Assembly: GCA_033398695.1 (NCBI GenBank)
Contig: CM065801.1
Location: 108,331,670-108,395,669, forward strand
Source: Orobanche coerulescens
Lineage: Eukaryota; Streptophyta; Magnoliopsida; Lamiales; Orobanchaceae
DNA length: 64,000 nucleotides
Direction of reading: 5' to 3'
This document shows, one piece after another, positions 10,788 through 21,503 of the stretch. The notes under the pieces are model-generated. The model was given only the letters and a program-made list of their open reading frames with translations, had not been told where the DNA came from and searched no databases. Made by a program: the position numbers and the translations under genes. Positions within the stretch are counted from its first letter, which is position 1. Every line of letters begins with the position of its first letter.

Positions 10788-11484
10788 GTGTTGTTTTGAG
10801 CGTAAACAGCTCATTTCCTTCTTCCTTCTTCCATTGACGCGAGAGAGAGTGAGAGAGGAGGAGAGCTTCTCATCCTTATCAATTGAGGGGTTGATTTTTA
10901 TCATTTTTCTTCGGTTGTGGCTTAGGACAATCAATCCAACGCGTGTTGTACGGATCTTAGTACTTGAATCTCCAAAGGTAATATCTCTAGAACCCTATTT
11001 TCGATTAATTTGGGGGTTTTGGGATTTTCTTCCGATTCGTTTCGTTTTGTTGGTGGATTCATGATGAATATGATTAATCTTGTTGATATCATTAGTTTTC
11101 CTACGGATTCATGGTATATTTTTATAGTTTTGCGGAATCGAGAGGGTTTGGTTGTGGTCCGCCCTCGTTGTTATTTTGTGCGAATATACATGAATCGTAG
11201 GCGGGTTTTCGGGTGTATTCCATTTCCGTATTCGGCTAGAGTTGGTTGTAATTATGTTCTTCAAATCGTTAGGTTCGCTTCCGTTGATTCCTAGTGTTCT
11301 TCGGTGATTATCCTTTCCGTTCGTTGCGTCATCAAAATATTCAAGGCAAGTAATTCTTGGAAACCTTTATGCTTAACGTGAAATGATAATGTATATTGTG
11401 TGTGCTTTACTCACCTCGGGAGGGTCCGACGGGGCCTCGAGGGAATCTATGGCTTCGTCCTGGATTCATGAGTTTGATTCGCTA

Positions 11485-11676
11485 GCCAGCTCGGGAGGGT
11501 CCTTAGAGGCCTCGAGTGGGATTCGTGGCTTCGTCCCGGTCCTAGGTGACGTGTGGTGCTTGATTTGTTTTATGAATGTGGCCAGCTCGGGAGGGTCCTT
11601 AGAGGCCTCGAGTGGGATTCGTGGCTTCGTCCCGGTCCTAGGCAAATTGATTGTGACTGTTTGTTTCCGGAAAAGA
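11485..11676 (+). repeat. 96-bp tandem repeat (D LTR)
   Basis: Two units starting GCCAGCTCGGGAGGGTCC at 11485 and 11581, mirrored at 4646 and 4742 in the other LTR. They contain GGCCTCGAGTGGGATTCG. Confidence 0.75.
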
Positions 11677-12203
11677 CATGTCTGGTTTTGGTTTTTGAAA
11701 TGATATTGGTGCATGTACTATGAAATGTGTAAGTGATTGGTTTGCCTTGATTACTTGTACTAGCGTAATTGCTAACCCCTTTGGGGACCCGTTTTGGGGA
11801 AATTCTTGTTATGGATTTCAGGTTATGATTATCCGGACGAGCGAGCACCGGAACAGTACGAGGATGTCGGCCAGGGTCGTTGACATGTGCATTTGGGTCG
11901 TCTTATATTCTCTGTCTAATTCGATATGGTTGTTTCCTATATTTATAAACTGATAGATTGTACTCGCGAGTACTTAGGCTTTTCAAATTCAAACTCCGTG
12001 TTGTGTTATTTTAAATTGCTATAATGTAGATTGTTACTCTTTTGGTCGGTTGTTCCGGGTGTATTTTTATGTGAGGTCTATTTGATTGTGTTTCCTCGCT
12101 AACCGAGATGGTAAGTCGAGGGATGTTCGATATTGTAGCCTGGTGGGTCCCATGTAGGGATTCACGGCGCTGTAATATACTCTGAATTTCTCGGGGTGTT
12201 ACA

Positions 12204-12467
12204 ATATATACCAATTTCTATTTTATTTTGTTTTATTTTATGCAGTATTATTTATTATATAGGGAAATAACCAATAACTACGGGTTAAACCCAATCTTCG
12301 CCCACTAAAACAAGCATATCTTATTTTGACAACTAACTATATATTTTTTTTCTAATTAATTACTACAAAATAAGTTTTTCCCCTTTTTCCGTGACTACTT
12401 TACCCTTGTCTATTATAAAACAATATATATTTTATTAGATAGCAAGATATAACAAATATATTACGAC
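12204..12467. other. AT-rich DNA without recognisable feature
   Basis: Flank of element D. ATATA follows the LTR and would be D's right target duplication, but the left copy is outside the window. No coding or repeat signal seen. Confidence 0.5.
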
Positions 12468-12486
12468 TACGACCAAAGAAAGGTAA

Positions 12487-13179
12487 ATCAAACCAAACCA
12501 AACATACCCAGTATATCCCGCTCAGACAGGGTCTGGGGAGGGTAAGATGTACGCAGACCATGCCCCTACTTTTTACGGTAGGGAGGCTGTTTCCGTGAAG
12601 ACCCCGGCTTAGTGCACAGAACAGTATAGAGTGGTAAATACAAAGAAACATATCGTACGAAAAAGCTCACGACCATACCTGAGCACATGGTTTCATTCAC
12701 ATGAGACTTACCTAAGGGGACCTTGGCAACTGCACTCTCGATGAACGCTGCTCTAACCGAAGAGAGGTTGACTCTGCGCACAGCTCCCTGTAAAAAATAC
12801 ATCGCACGCAAAAGGCAGGGGGATCAAACATACAGTAAAAGTAAAAAGTGTAATGCTCTAGGTCAAAGCTAACCGAGACAACACAACCCTGACGCTATCA
12901 ACTACAACACCGCTCCCTACAAAAGCATCCACAACTCTAATCTGGCGCCTCCACGAGCACCTATCAACCGTCATGGTCTCAGAAAGATTTAAGGCTTCAA
13001 ATCTAATCTCAGTTGCTCCTCCCACGTACTCCTCGGTCTGCCTCTCCTCATCTCCCCGGCAATTAATAAACTCTCGATCCTCCTCACCGGAGCAGAAGCA
13101 TGCCTCCTGCGTACGTGGTCAAACCATCTCAATCTCCATTTCCTAGGTGAAACTGAAGAACGTCTCTGTATGCAGCGTT
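12487..13179 (-). mobile_element. 5'-truncated RTE-type LINE, 3' tail
   Basis: Flanked by a perfect 19-bp direct repeat, TACGACCAAAGAAAGGTAA, at 12468-12486 and 13180-13198, the mark of target-primed insertion. On the minus strand it starts with the C-terminal end of an RTE-clade reverse transcriptase protein: RWFDHVRRRHASAPVRR, then GEMRRGRPRSTWEEQLRLDLK, a 1-nt frameshift, and SETMTVDRCSWRRQIR. The 3' part contains a block like the Au-type SINE tail, ending in ATACTGGGTATG plus a GTTTG-rich simple repeat next to the duplication. About 690 bp, so only the end of the element was copied. Confidence 0.8.
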
Positions 13180-13198
13180 TACGACCAAAGAAAGGTAA

Positions 13199-14041
13199 TC
13201 ATCTCAAATTCAGAAAATTGTTGTGCCCACTTTTAACATATACAAAACCAAAGATAATTTTCACCAAAAGTTCATGGATTATAGCTGAAGAAAAATAAAC
13301 TACTTTTTTAGAGTAAAATGTTGTTCTTTCTTTAGTGTAATACAGTTCAATCCAAAGCCCAGTGCATTATTCTTATAAATATTTTCTATTACTTCCCGCT
13401 TCTTCTCTGTCACTTCGTAATGAAGCAAATCAGAAGCCGTTTACAAGAAATATACTGATTAAAATAAATTAAAACTTGAGTACCTAACCAAAATAAAACA
13501 AAAGGATAGTGGAACATTCATTGTGCCTTGTCAATTCTCATGAAATCAATTGATCTAAAATAAAACAACTATTTAATATGTTATTATGGTCAGCGCTCGT
13601 ACATTGAATTGGTTTTCTTGGTTATGATGCAAAGATATAAATCTTGATATCACCCAATATTATTAATAAAATTTCAAACGTCTTTTGTTCATCTTGTTTT
13701 TTTAATGAGGATGGTTTGGGGTAGAGAAGTAATACTCTTGCATGTCCTGGTTATATATATGAGTTTTTTAACTGGAATATTGGAATTTGGTTGTAATTGA
13801 GTTTCACTATACTGCATATGTAATATTATTAATTTAGTAGGTAATGTTATTACGCACTTAGATAATATTACTAGTTTTTTTAGATAATACTATTACCCAT
13901 ATAGGTAATTGTGGGAATGAACGAGGCATAATTTTGATGGTTGTATTTCTGGTATATTTGTTATGATTTTGTAGTTTAAGAATGGTTTGTGGGTGCCTGT
14001 AACTTAGTTAATCATTTTTCATATTTCTGTATGAACTAGTG
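13199..14041. other. AT-rich intergenic DNA
   Basis: No open frame above noise, no terminal repeats, no RNA gene recognised on either strand. Confidence 0.45.
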
Positions 14042-14448
14042 GTTTGAGTTTTTCAAATTTAATTGGACGAATATGTGATTTATGATTTGGGCATTTCACT
14101 ATAATTATCACGAAAAATAATATTATCAAGACAAGTAGAAATTTAACCATTATAAGTGTTGATATTATTTGAATAAGTAATTTTTTAAACCACTATTATG
14201 GAGTTATGGTAGAGATAATTACTTGGTTGCTCCTTTTCTAGGTTTCTGGTTGAACATGTGACCTAGGTTTCACAAATTTAATTAGATGAATGTGTGATTG
14301 TGGTCTAAATATTTACTATATTTGTCATGATAAATAATATTAGTATCGGTGCAAGCAATGGTACTATCAACATAGGTAATGATATTATCTGAATAACAAA
14401 TTTTTAAACACTATTGTGGAGTTGTGTAGAGATTAATTAGTTGGGTGG
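14042..14448. repeat. Direct duplication of about 190 bp
   Basis: Copy one (about 14042-14231) and copy two (about 14261-14448) align end to end, offset about 219 bp, from the TTTCA(C)AAATTTAATT(G/A)GA block to a TGGAGTTRTGGTAGAGA-like block. They are moderately diverged. Confidence 0.6.
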
Positions 14449-15535
14449 TATTCGAGAGTGAGAAAGTGAGCAGAGAGATGGGTGGGTGAAATATTGAATA
14501 TTAGTATCGATTGCTTGAGGATTCTAGAGAAAAATGAGGTAGAGTGTGGAGGGGGTACAATATTGAAGTTGATATCAATTACTTAATGTGGTAATTTGAG
14601 AGAGAGAGAGAGAGAGGGAGAGAGAGAGAGAGGGAGAGAGAGAGAGAGAGTAGATATAGCGAAGGTGGAATAACAACTTGGATGGTGGTACTGATTATTT
14701 GGATGATAATTCTTAAGTGTGAAAGTGAGTATAGAGATGGGAAAGTAAAATGTTGAATGTTGGTATTGATTACGTGGGTGGTAATTTAAGAGAGAGATAG
14801 TGTGTATAGAAGTGAGAGAGTAAAAAGTTGAATGTGGTACCGATTACTTGGGATGATAATTCTAGAGAGAAAAAGTGAGGAGAGAGGGGAAGGAACAGGT
14901 TGAATGTTGGTACTGACTACTTGTGTGGTAATTCTAGAGAGGAAAATGTGTGGAGAGATGGAGGAGTAAAATATTGAATATTAGTACCGATCATTTGAGG
15001 TGGTAATTTTAGAGAGATAAAGTGGGTAGAGAGAGGGGAGAAGTATAAAGTTGGATGTTGGTACTAATTACTTGGGTTGATAATTTTAGAGGAAGAAAGT
15101 GGGTAGTGAGATAAAAAAGTTGAACGTTGATACGATTACTTTAGGTGTTAATTTTGGATAGAGAAATAGGGAGTAAAAAGTTGAATGTTCGTATCGATTA
15201 TTTGTGGTGGTAATTCTAGAGTGAGAAAGTGAGTAGGGAGATGAGTGAGTGAAAAGTTGAATCTTGATACCCATTTACTTTGGTTCATAATTCATGAGAT
15301 ATAAAATGGATGGAGATATGAGGAGTAAAATATTGAATGTTGGTACCGATTACTTAGGGTGATAATTCACGAGAGAGAAAGTGGATAGAGAGATGGGGTA
15401 AAAATTTGAATGTTGGTACGATTACTGGAGTGACAATTCATGAGAGAAAAAGTGGGTAGAGAGCTGGGGGAGTAAAAAGTTGAATTTTGATACCAATTAC
15501 AGGGGTGGTAACTCTAGAGTGATAAAGTGACCTGC
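14437..15535. repeat. Diverged minisatellite, unit about 60-78 bp
   Basis: About 15 imperfect tandem units, each running TTGGTACCGATTACTTGGG, a TGGTAATTCTAGAGAGAG block, AAGTGGGTAGAGAGATGGGG and AGTAAAAAGTTGAATG. One unit carries an expanded GA tract (about 14592-14650). Copies differ a lot, so the array is old. Confidence 0.7.
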
Positions 15536-15835
15536 TACTTACCCATCAAGCTGCATTTTGAGGTTTACACATACCGACAAGTGTCATGGATCGAACTGCT
15601 CTAATGACTAACTTAATGTCACAAGCACATCGTGTACTGAACTCTCAAGTCAAAGGTTCACACATACCTATCATAACCTTACGATTCAGTTATTGACTAT
15701 CTTAGAATGAATACCATGTGACTGAATCGAGGCGAGTCGTATCCGAGTATACTAATCTCATTAGCATACCTATAATGAATGCTCTCATTACTCCTAAGTG
15801 AAGACATGTACATGTCTAAGTCTTTACTAAACTTA
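15536..15835. other. Left flank of CACTA-2, unassigned
   Basis: Continues in sense with 20065 onward once CACTA-2 is removed. The wording (repeated ACACATACC, ATGACTAACTTAATGTCACA) suggests an old LTR-like sequence, but I see no termini. Confidence 0.35.
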
Positions 15836-15849
15836 CACTACTAAAAAAT

Positions 15850-16125
15850 GGGCTTTACTGACATCAAAAAACTGTCACTAAACCCTTTTAGTGACACACA
15901 TAAAATGTGTCAGTAATCCGGCAGTCAAAACGCAGTGACACCATTTTATAGTGTCACTAAAACTGGTGTCAGTAGTCTGTGTTACACAAATGTAACTATA
16001 TTTCGATACGACTATTTCAGTATCTTCCAATAAATATTACATGTCACTACGCCGTCACACTATAGTGTGAATATACAATGACACAATAATGTGAGCAAAT
16101 AGTAATAGTATTTCAGTGTCACTAA
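15850..16125. repeat. Left subterminal repeats of CACTA-2
   Basis: Several copies of TAGTGACAC, GTGTCACT, GTGTCAGTA in both orientations. Such subterminal motifs bind the TNPA-type protein in CACTA families. Confidence 0.7.
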
Positions 16126-16366
16126 ATTGATAATTTAATTAATTTTATTTTTATAATTAAATATGTACTGAAAATCACATATGAATTTATATATTAAAAT
16201 GCCACATATTTTTGATGCTGCAACAATATTTGATCAAGTCTAAATAAAAAATATTTCATTAACCATTAGCATCAGTATCCTTAATAGTTGCAAAGTACAA
16301 AATATCACATCGCAAAACCATGAGGCCTAGCTTACAATACAATTCAAAAGCAAAGGATAGAAAGAC

Positions 16367-16636
16367 TCATATTTCTTGTCCTGCATAATTCTCGATGACT
16401 AGCCTTCTTTTCGCACATCGGATATCAAACAACCAAATTTGTCTTGGATTTTCCGCGGCACAAAATGGAAAAGTTAATCTCCCTTGCGACAAGATACACA
16501 ATGAAGCAAACATAAGCAGCCGCAAAGCTAATACTATAGCGGTAAACAGCACACCACTCCCTTCAGACGAGAAAAAATCCACTATTAGATATCCGTTGAT
16601 CATTATTACCAGGGCTGCCACAAGTCATGATATAAC
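16367..16636 (-). pseudogene. NRAMP metal transporter, captured C-terminal exon
   Basis: The exon follows a 3' splice site (TTTGTAG) and gives AALVIMINGYLIVDFFSS, which matches the penultimate membrane segment of plant NRAMP2/3/4-type divalent metal transporters. A TGA replaces the expected Trp three codons before AALVIM, and a frameshift lies about 30 codons downstream, where another frame restores AAAYVCFIVYLVARE, the expected last membrane helix. It is therefore a decaying gene fragment, not a small membrane protein gene. Family assignment is by recognition of conserved residues. Confidence 0.72.
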
Positions 16637-16884
16637 CTACAAAGCAAAAACACGGCTGAGTTTTACACTTCTGTTTTTGTAAATATAATATAGCTCTTTC
16701 ATATAAAATAACTATGTGGCGATACTAAAGGTCAACAAGGGGAAACATAATGAACTCCCCAAAATACGGAGTATTAGATATAATACCATTCAGTTCGATT
16801 AAAACTCACAGACAAAAATGACATGCAAATTCAATACATTTCCAACATAAAAGAAAAAAAAATGGGCGGGTGGAGGGGGGGTTC

Positions 16885-17027
16885 CTGAAGAACAGTGCCC
16901 ATTTTGAAAAGGCCCATGACTTCCTCCTTGGAAAGCAGGCAAAGCAGAGGAATCATAGCAAAAGGGATCTGAATTGACTGCAGCACATTAAGCCATTGTT
17001 CTGCGTATAATATGAGCAAATTGAAAG
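16885..17027 (-). pseudogene. NRAMP metal transporter, captured upstream exon
   Basis: Encodes EQWLNVLQSIQIPFAMIPLL followed by CLLSKEEVMGLFKMG, the highly conserved NRAMP segment with the EWLNVLQS motif. It lies on the same strand and in the correct order before the exon at 16636. The 3' splice site is plausible (CTGTAG) but the expected 5' splice site after VLQ reads GAACC, so splicing would fail or shift. Confidence 0.75.
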
Positions 17028-17074
17028 CTACAGCAATTAATTGTGCAGCTTAAAACAAATTAGTAATTAAGTGA

Positions 17075-17078
<4 letters not shown>

Positions 17079-17110
<32 letters not shown>
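17079..17110. repeat. (AG)n microsatellite
   Basis: Sixteen AG repeats within CACTA-2. Confidence 0.9.
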
Positions 17111-17113
<3 letters not shown>

Positions 17114-17429
17114 TTAATAAAAGGCATGGATAGGAGTTCATTCAAGTGATACGAATTCCAAATCCACAGCAACTGGCTCACCCAGTTTCAGTCAAAGAAT
17201 ACACAAATGGTTGAAGAAGAAGATAGGAACCTGGATTTTAGTGTAGTAGAGAACAGAAAAATATTCAGATACAGAACGCAGAGGAGGAGAGAACTACAAA
17301 AATACAGGAAGATATTGGTCATCCAAAGTAGTTCGAGAATTACAAAAAAAATAGTGAGTTCAATAAAAAGAGGAGAGAACTACTGTTTTCAGTAATGAAA
17401 TTTAATCATACAAAGCATATTGCTTGGTT

Positions 17430-17543
17430 TGTCATTATGGTGTTAACTAATTTTAGACAATTAAACGACACTATAATCTTCATGCCACCGACCCCAACAT
17501 AGTTGGGATTAAGGTGCTGTTGATGATGATGATGATGATGATG
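17430..17543 (+). mobile_element. Short SINE- or RTE-like insertion with (ATG)n tail
   Basis: An 18-bp direct repeat AAAGCATATTGCTTGGTT at 17412-17429 and 17544-17561 flanks 114 bp that end in CCGACCCCAACATAGTTGGG, a linker, and (GATGAT)n. The inverted CCCAACATAGTTGGG and simple-repeat tail look like the 3' end of plant RTE-type LINEs or their SINEs. Nested inside CACTA-2. Confidence 0.65.
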
Positions 17544-18158
17544 AAAGCATATTGCTTGGTTATAAAAGTAGTCACCACCTAAATCTCCTTTAAATATATC
17601 CATACCAATGTCTCTTTAGGAACTCCAAAAGTCTCTATCTTTAAGAAGTGGCTCATCTCCATTCCTTCATGTTTCTATATCTATTTTCTATATTATACGA
17701 GATGCAAGCCTACATCAAATAAAGACTAAGCTAGGAGTATGAACGACCAACAACATATGGGTGAGTTGACGCCATTTCCCATATGGAGTTTCGTGACCTT
17801 GATATAAAATCATATGTTACTTAAAATTTAACAAATTCCATACATACAAACTCAAAAGTCAAAACACAGGTATAACAAGCCAAATCCGTAATCAAACAAC
17901 TATATATCAATGCCAAAGAAACTCATTTCCACAAATTAGGAAAGATTGTCTGAGACGTGTTAAGAGAAACTGGATGTGAGCCAAGGAAAATTTGAGGCCC
18001 TCTAACCTATAGAATATAAAAGGGAACTTATTAAAGTTGATATAGGCAACAAGAAATCAGCACAATTCGATGTAGCAGACCTATACAGTAGATATATTTT
18101 TACAAGGACTGTTTGATCACTTGAGAAAATAAAAAAACACTACTTCCAGAAAACATAC

Positions 18159-18358
18159 CTTTCAGGCAACTTCATAATATGAAAACAGAACTGCCGCATT
18201 GCTATTTCCTGGTCACAAGGGATCTTATCACCCAAAATATCATCATTTGTCTGACCAACTGTGCCTCGTGACTCTCCTGAAATGTTTACACTATTCAAGG
18301 TTGAGGGGACTAGTTGATGACTACCACGACAAAAATTCAAGTAGAATAAATCTGCCAC
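18159..18358 (-). pseudogene. Unidentified captured exon in CACTA-2
   Basis: An open exon-like stretch ending in a good 5' splice site (GAAAG|GTATGT). It encodes STLNSVNISGESRGTVGQTN followed by CDQEIAMRQFCFHIMKLPER. I do not recognise the protein. It lies between the HOP and NRAMP pieces, in the same orientation, and so may come from a third host gene. Confidence 0.4.
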
Positions 18359-18479
18359 AAAACCTCAGGCACTGAGTAAAGAATCAAAAAATGTACTTGG
18401 ACAGTTTTTCCACCATTCAGAATTGCACCAGCTTTTTACAATAATTTCCATAGATGGAAAAGATGCAAATGACCAAAAC

Positions 18480-18870
18480 TTTATCAGAATTTCATATTAT
18501 TATCATATTTCATGCCTCAAACCCTGAAGATATCATAATTTCAGAAAATACAATCCATCATTGAATTTCAAGTTTCAACCTCCTAAAACTAGAGCATATG
18601 CTCCAGGGGTCGCTTAAACACAAATGGGATCAAAATTTCAAATTATCCTCATAGTTCATGCCTCAAACCCTTTCAGAATATACAAGCCAGCATTGGGTCA
18701 TTATTCTCCAGTTTTATTCTCTTAAAACTAGAGCATATGTTCCAGTGGTGGATTAAACACAAATAGGATCAGAATATCATAGTTCATGCCTCAAACCCTC
18801 AGGATATCATAATTTCAAAACATACAAGCAATCATTGGATCCTAAAACTAGAGCATATGTTCCAGTGGCG
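18480..18870. repeat. Three-unit tandem repeat, about 120-140 bp
   Basis: AAAACTAGAGCATATG recurs at 18585, 18724 and 18844 in units that also share TTCATGCCTCAAACCCT and TTAAACACAAATRGGATCA. Inside CACTA-2, probably intronic. Confidence 0.65.
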
Positions 18871-19104
18871 GTTTGAAATAGCAATCATGTAGTTCATCAC
18901 ATATGTCTAAGCCGTCTAATACTTAGAATAGCACATTCAAGTGGTTGCCGTAAACACCAAAATTGCATATCATTAACGCCTTTTTCATCATTTAAGCACC
19001 TATTAACCCATAAACCATAAGCACTCTTGCACCAGCCCATAATTACAGCAAAATTCGAGCATTAAACACTTAAGTAAGATAATTGAAGAATTATCAGAGA
19101 AGAC

Positions 19105-19623
19105 CTATTTTAGGAGACATTTAGCCTCATTGTTAACCTCCATCTTCACAAAATCGGGCTGCTAAAGAAACCCCCCGGTGCCAGGATCACTTGCTAGCTT
19201 AACCCACATCTCCAACCCGAACGTCTCCCCAAACGGGCCTGCACCTGCCCCCTACGGGGCCTAGAGCTACAAGTCAAAGCCGCCTCAGCATCGGAGATCT
19301 TGGACATAAGGAACTCATTGTTGGGGTCAATTTCGATCCCTTCTTGTAGGAAGAGGCAACATTGTTGTAACTATTGAGTCCCATATGCGCCACACCTACT
19401 CCCAGCGAGTAGCCCATGCTCCAATCGGGCTTGGGCTCTATGGTGTTCTGTGCATCAGTAAGGGCTTCGGAGAATTTTTTGAGCGAGGAGCAGCGGATCG
19501 ATTGGAGTAGAGGACGTGGTTGGTGGGGGCCAAGTTGATAGCATCCGTAAAGTGGCGAACGGCATCGTTGAGGTTGCTGGAGAAGTAAATGGAATTGCAT
19601 TTGGCCTTTGCTTCGTCTGCCAT
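19105..19623 (-). pseudogene. HOP/STI1 co-chaperone, captured first exon
   Basis: The start (MADEAKAK) and the first TPR domain (NDAVRHFTDAINLAP, then TNHVLYSNRSAA) match the plant Hsp70-Hsp90 organising protein. Frameshifts follow: KPDWSMGYS, then DPNNEFLMSKISDAEAAL, are read in other frames. Past the TPR, FGLEMWVKLASDPGTGGFL, a stop, then QPDFVKM, match the start of the DP1 domain. The pieces are collinear with the intact gene, so a genomic segment including the start codon was captured. At least two frameshifts and one stop show it is no longer a working HOP. It is the 5'-most piece of a same-strand series in CACTA-2. Confidence 0.82.
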
Positions 19624-19854
19624 TATCGAATGAATTATTGGGGGTTGGTTAAGCAGAGAATTAGGGAATCGGGAAAGATGCAGTAGTAGTAACTTTATCT
19701 GTTATCGAAGAAAATAAATAATGAGGCATGTTTTTGACGGAGTCGATGGGTGAGGGAAGGAGGGGCGAGAGAGTTCTAAGACTCTACACGAGACTGAGAG
19801 GGAAAGGGTTTCTGGAAGTTCGACGAAAACCTAATGCATCATTAATAAATAATA

Positions 19855-20061
19855 TCTTCAGTGACAGGATTTACTTAGAATTTTATTATTGATACGTTAG
19901 TGTCAGGAATTACTAATACGTATATTAGTGATATGCCGGTGTAAGTAATCAGTGACACTTAGATGCTAAATACAAAAATTAATCTAATTTTTTATATTTA
20001 ATGACACATAACAAACAACTATCAGAACGCAAGTGTCACTAATGCCCTTTTTTTAGTAGTG
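19855..20061. repeat. Right subterminal repeats of CACTA-2
   Basis: CAGTGACAGG, TTAGTGTCAGG, CAGTGACACTTAG, AAGTGTCACTAATG and others, mirroring the left end. Confidence 0.7.
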
Positions 20062-20064
20062 TTA

Positions 20065-21298
20065 GTGCCCAGTTAAGTTTTATTAACTTGTGTACAAGTT
20101 AAGCAATTGAGTTCCAAACACTTTAGTGCTAAAACTGTTATCTCATGAGGAGTGGAATTTCCTACTCAATTGCATGGAAGTTATTTCTATTTATTTACCA
20201 AATTAGGAATGCCAATGAAATACAATAAATAGAGATATAACAAATGTATTTTTATTTAATAATAATTCATAATTATATATAAACGCCAAACTCTCTCATC
20301 CTCAGAGTGGAATTCGAGGTCATATTATAACAGCAATAGGGTATTATTGATCATTTGAGTGGGAGAGGACTCCCTAAAATGACCGGGTTCTTTATAGCGA
20401 ATGGCTCCTGAATGGATGGGGGTTACCTAGGAGGGGTGAGGATTCTTACAGGTTAGGTTCCTTGTATGGATAAGGACTCCTAAAAGAGGTGGGTACCCTG
20501 TTTATAAAGGTGGTTGTTGGCTCCGAAGGGGAAGCTAATTCTCCAGTTCCTTCAATCTTACGGAACAACTATTCATCCATCATCGTCATGTATAGCTCAG
20601 GATCTGTTGTGGCCTCAGCAAAGGTGGCATCCACAGGAACAACTTTAGTAGGATGACCTCTTTAGGAACAGCCTTAGACCAGATTTGTTGGGTCAGGATT
20701 GCTTCTGGGGCTACTGTAGCCACCCGAGTTGAAGTCGAGGCAGCTGATTCAGTTGTCTCCTAATGAGACCTAAGCTTCTTTTTATTTTTATCGATAACCA
20801 TAGGTTATGCATTGTTGGCATCATCCATATTCTTGTTGTGGACTTTTTTTTCTTCTTTCAAGCACCAGATTTTGTGGATTGAAAATTTACATCACGAGGA
20901 TCACTCCACTGTGGCATGGAGTCAGTCAGGGCAGCTGTCAACAAGGGGCCCTTATTGTACAAGGTTGGCTTAGTTCCCCCAAGGAACTTACCAACCTGTA
21001 TTTTCTTCACAAATGGTGATTGTTGAGCACCATGTTGGCTCAGAATGTAGTTGAGTCGGGCTTGGCAGCTTCTTCATGCATTTTTTGCAATAGAATCTTA
21101 CACCAGTTCACTTTCTGATGGATCACGGTGAATATCATTAGTTGAAACACGGCCCAGTGCACATTCTGAATGTACAAGTCTGATTCTCCAGAACTATACA
21201 ACAAAATTCGTGAAGATTCAAATAGGAAAGTGCAAAGATTTTCTTATGGCATGACAAGTGAGGGTTGTCAGCCACTGAATTTCATGTGAAAAGCTACC
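20065..21298. other. Unassigned DNA between the two CACTA elements
   Basis: Contains no terminal repeats or convincing coding exons. Small frames around 20800-21020 have no domain I recognise. Confidence 0.4.
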
Positions 21299-21500
21299 AG
21301 TACTGGTCCATCATGTCATCGCCAAAAGTTTTAAGATCATTGATGACCGAACCACAATTGGGTAGTCTGTACAACCTTTCAATTAGCATTGTGTCGATGT
21401 TGATCTCTATTCCCTGCACAGTTCTATAAATGCAGGATAAAGGTGTGTTGCTCTTAAGAGTTTTATACTTCAGGGTCACATCCAAATATAATTCTTCCAC
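21299..21500 (-). pseudogene. Fragment of a plant transposon-like protein
   Basis: The minus-strand frame gives VQGIEINIDTMLIERLYRLP, resembling the VRG..I.F....I...L.LP stretch of the family annotated in plants as putative transposon protein. It stops at once on the other side and is cut by CACTA-1. Weak similarity, judged by eye. Confidence 0.3.
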
Positions 21501-21503
21501 TAT

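Larger units (their letters stand above)
4642..12203 (+). mobile_element. LTR retrotransposon D (Tekay-like chromovirus), degenerate
   Basis: Domain order gag, protease, reverse transcriptase, RNase H, integrase, chromodomain, between a truncated 5' LTR (4642-5364) and a complete 3' LTR (10224-12203). The order and the C-terminal chromodomain fit the Tekay clade of Ty3/gypsy chromoviruses. Several stops and frameshifts make it inactive. The upstream half of the 5' LTR is missing because element F inserted there; the rest should lie left of the window. Confidence 0.9.
10224..12203 (+). repeat. 3' LTR of D (2.0 kb)
   Basis: Starts TTTAATATCC, where TG has become TT, and ends GGGGTGTTACA. Holds the palindrome array, TATA-like box, GA-rich leader, two 96-bp tandem units (11485 and 11581, with a related partial unit near 11413), a twin hairpin (11762-11786) and the terminal stem GTGGGTCCC/GGGATTCAC (12143-12165). 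Confidence 0.88.
15836..20061 (-). mobile_element. CACTA-2, non-autonomous CACTA element with captured genes
   Basis: Left terminus CACTACTAAAAAATGGGC and right terminus the inverse, ending AGTAGTG at 20061, flanked by TTA on both sides (15833-15835 and 20062-20064), the 3-bp duplication of CACTA elements. Subterminal arrays of AGTGACAC/GTGTCACT occupy both ends. It encodes no transposase and must have been moved in trans. Its 4.2-kb body instead carries, all on the minus strand, exon pieces of a HOP/STI1 co-chaperone, an unidentified exon and two NRAMP transporter exons. Confidence 0.9.

Noticed and set aside
16367..16621. A small membrane protein gene on the minus strand
   Set aside because: It is an NRAMP exon fragment with a stop just upstream and a frameshift inside, within a CACTA element.
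19438..19623. A functional TPR protein gene
   Set aside because: Start region is HOP-like but frameshifts and a stop follow within one exon, and the piece lies inside a transposon.
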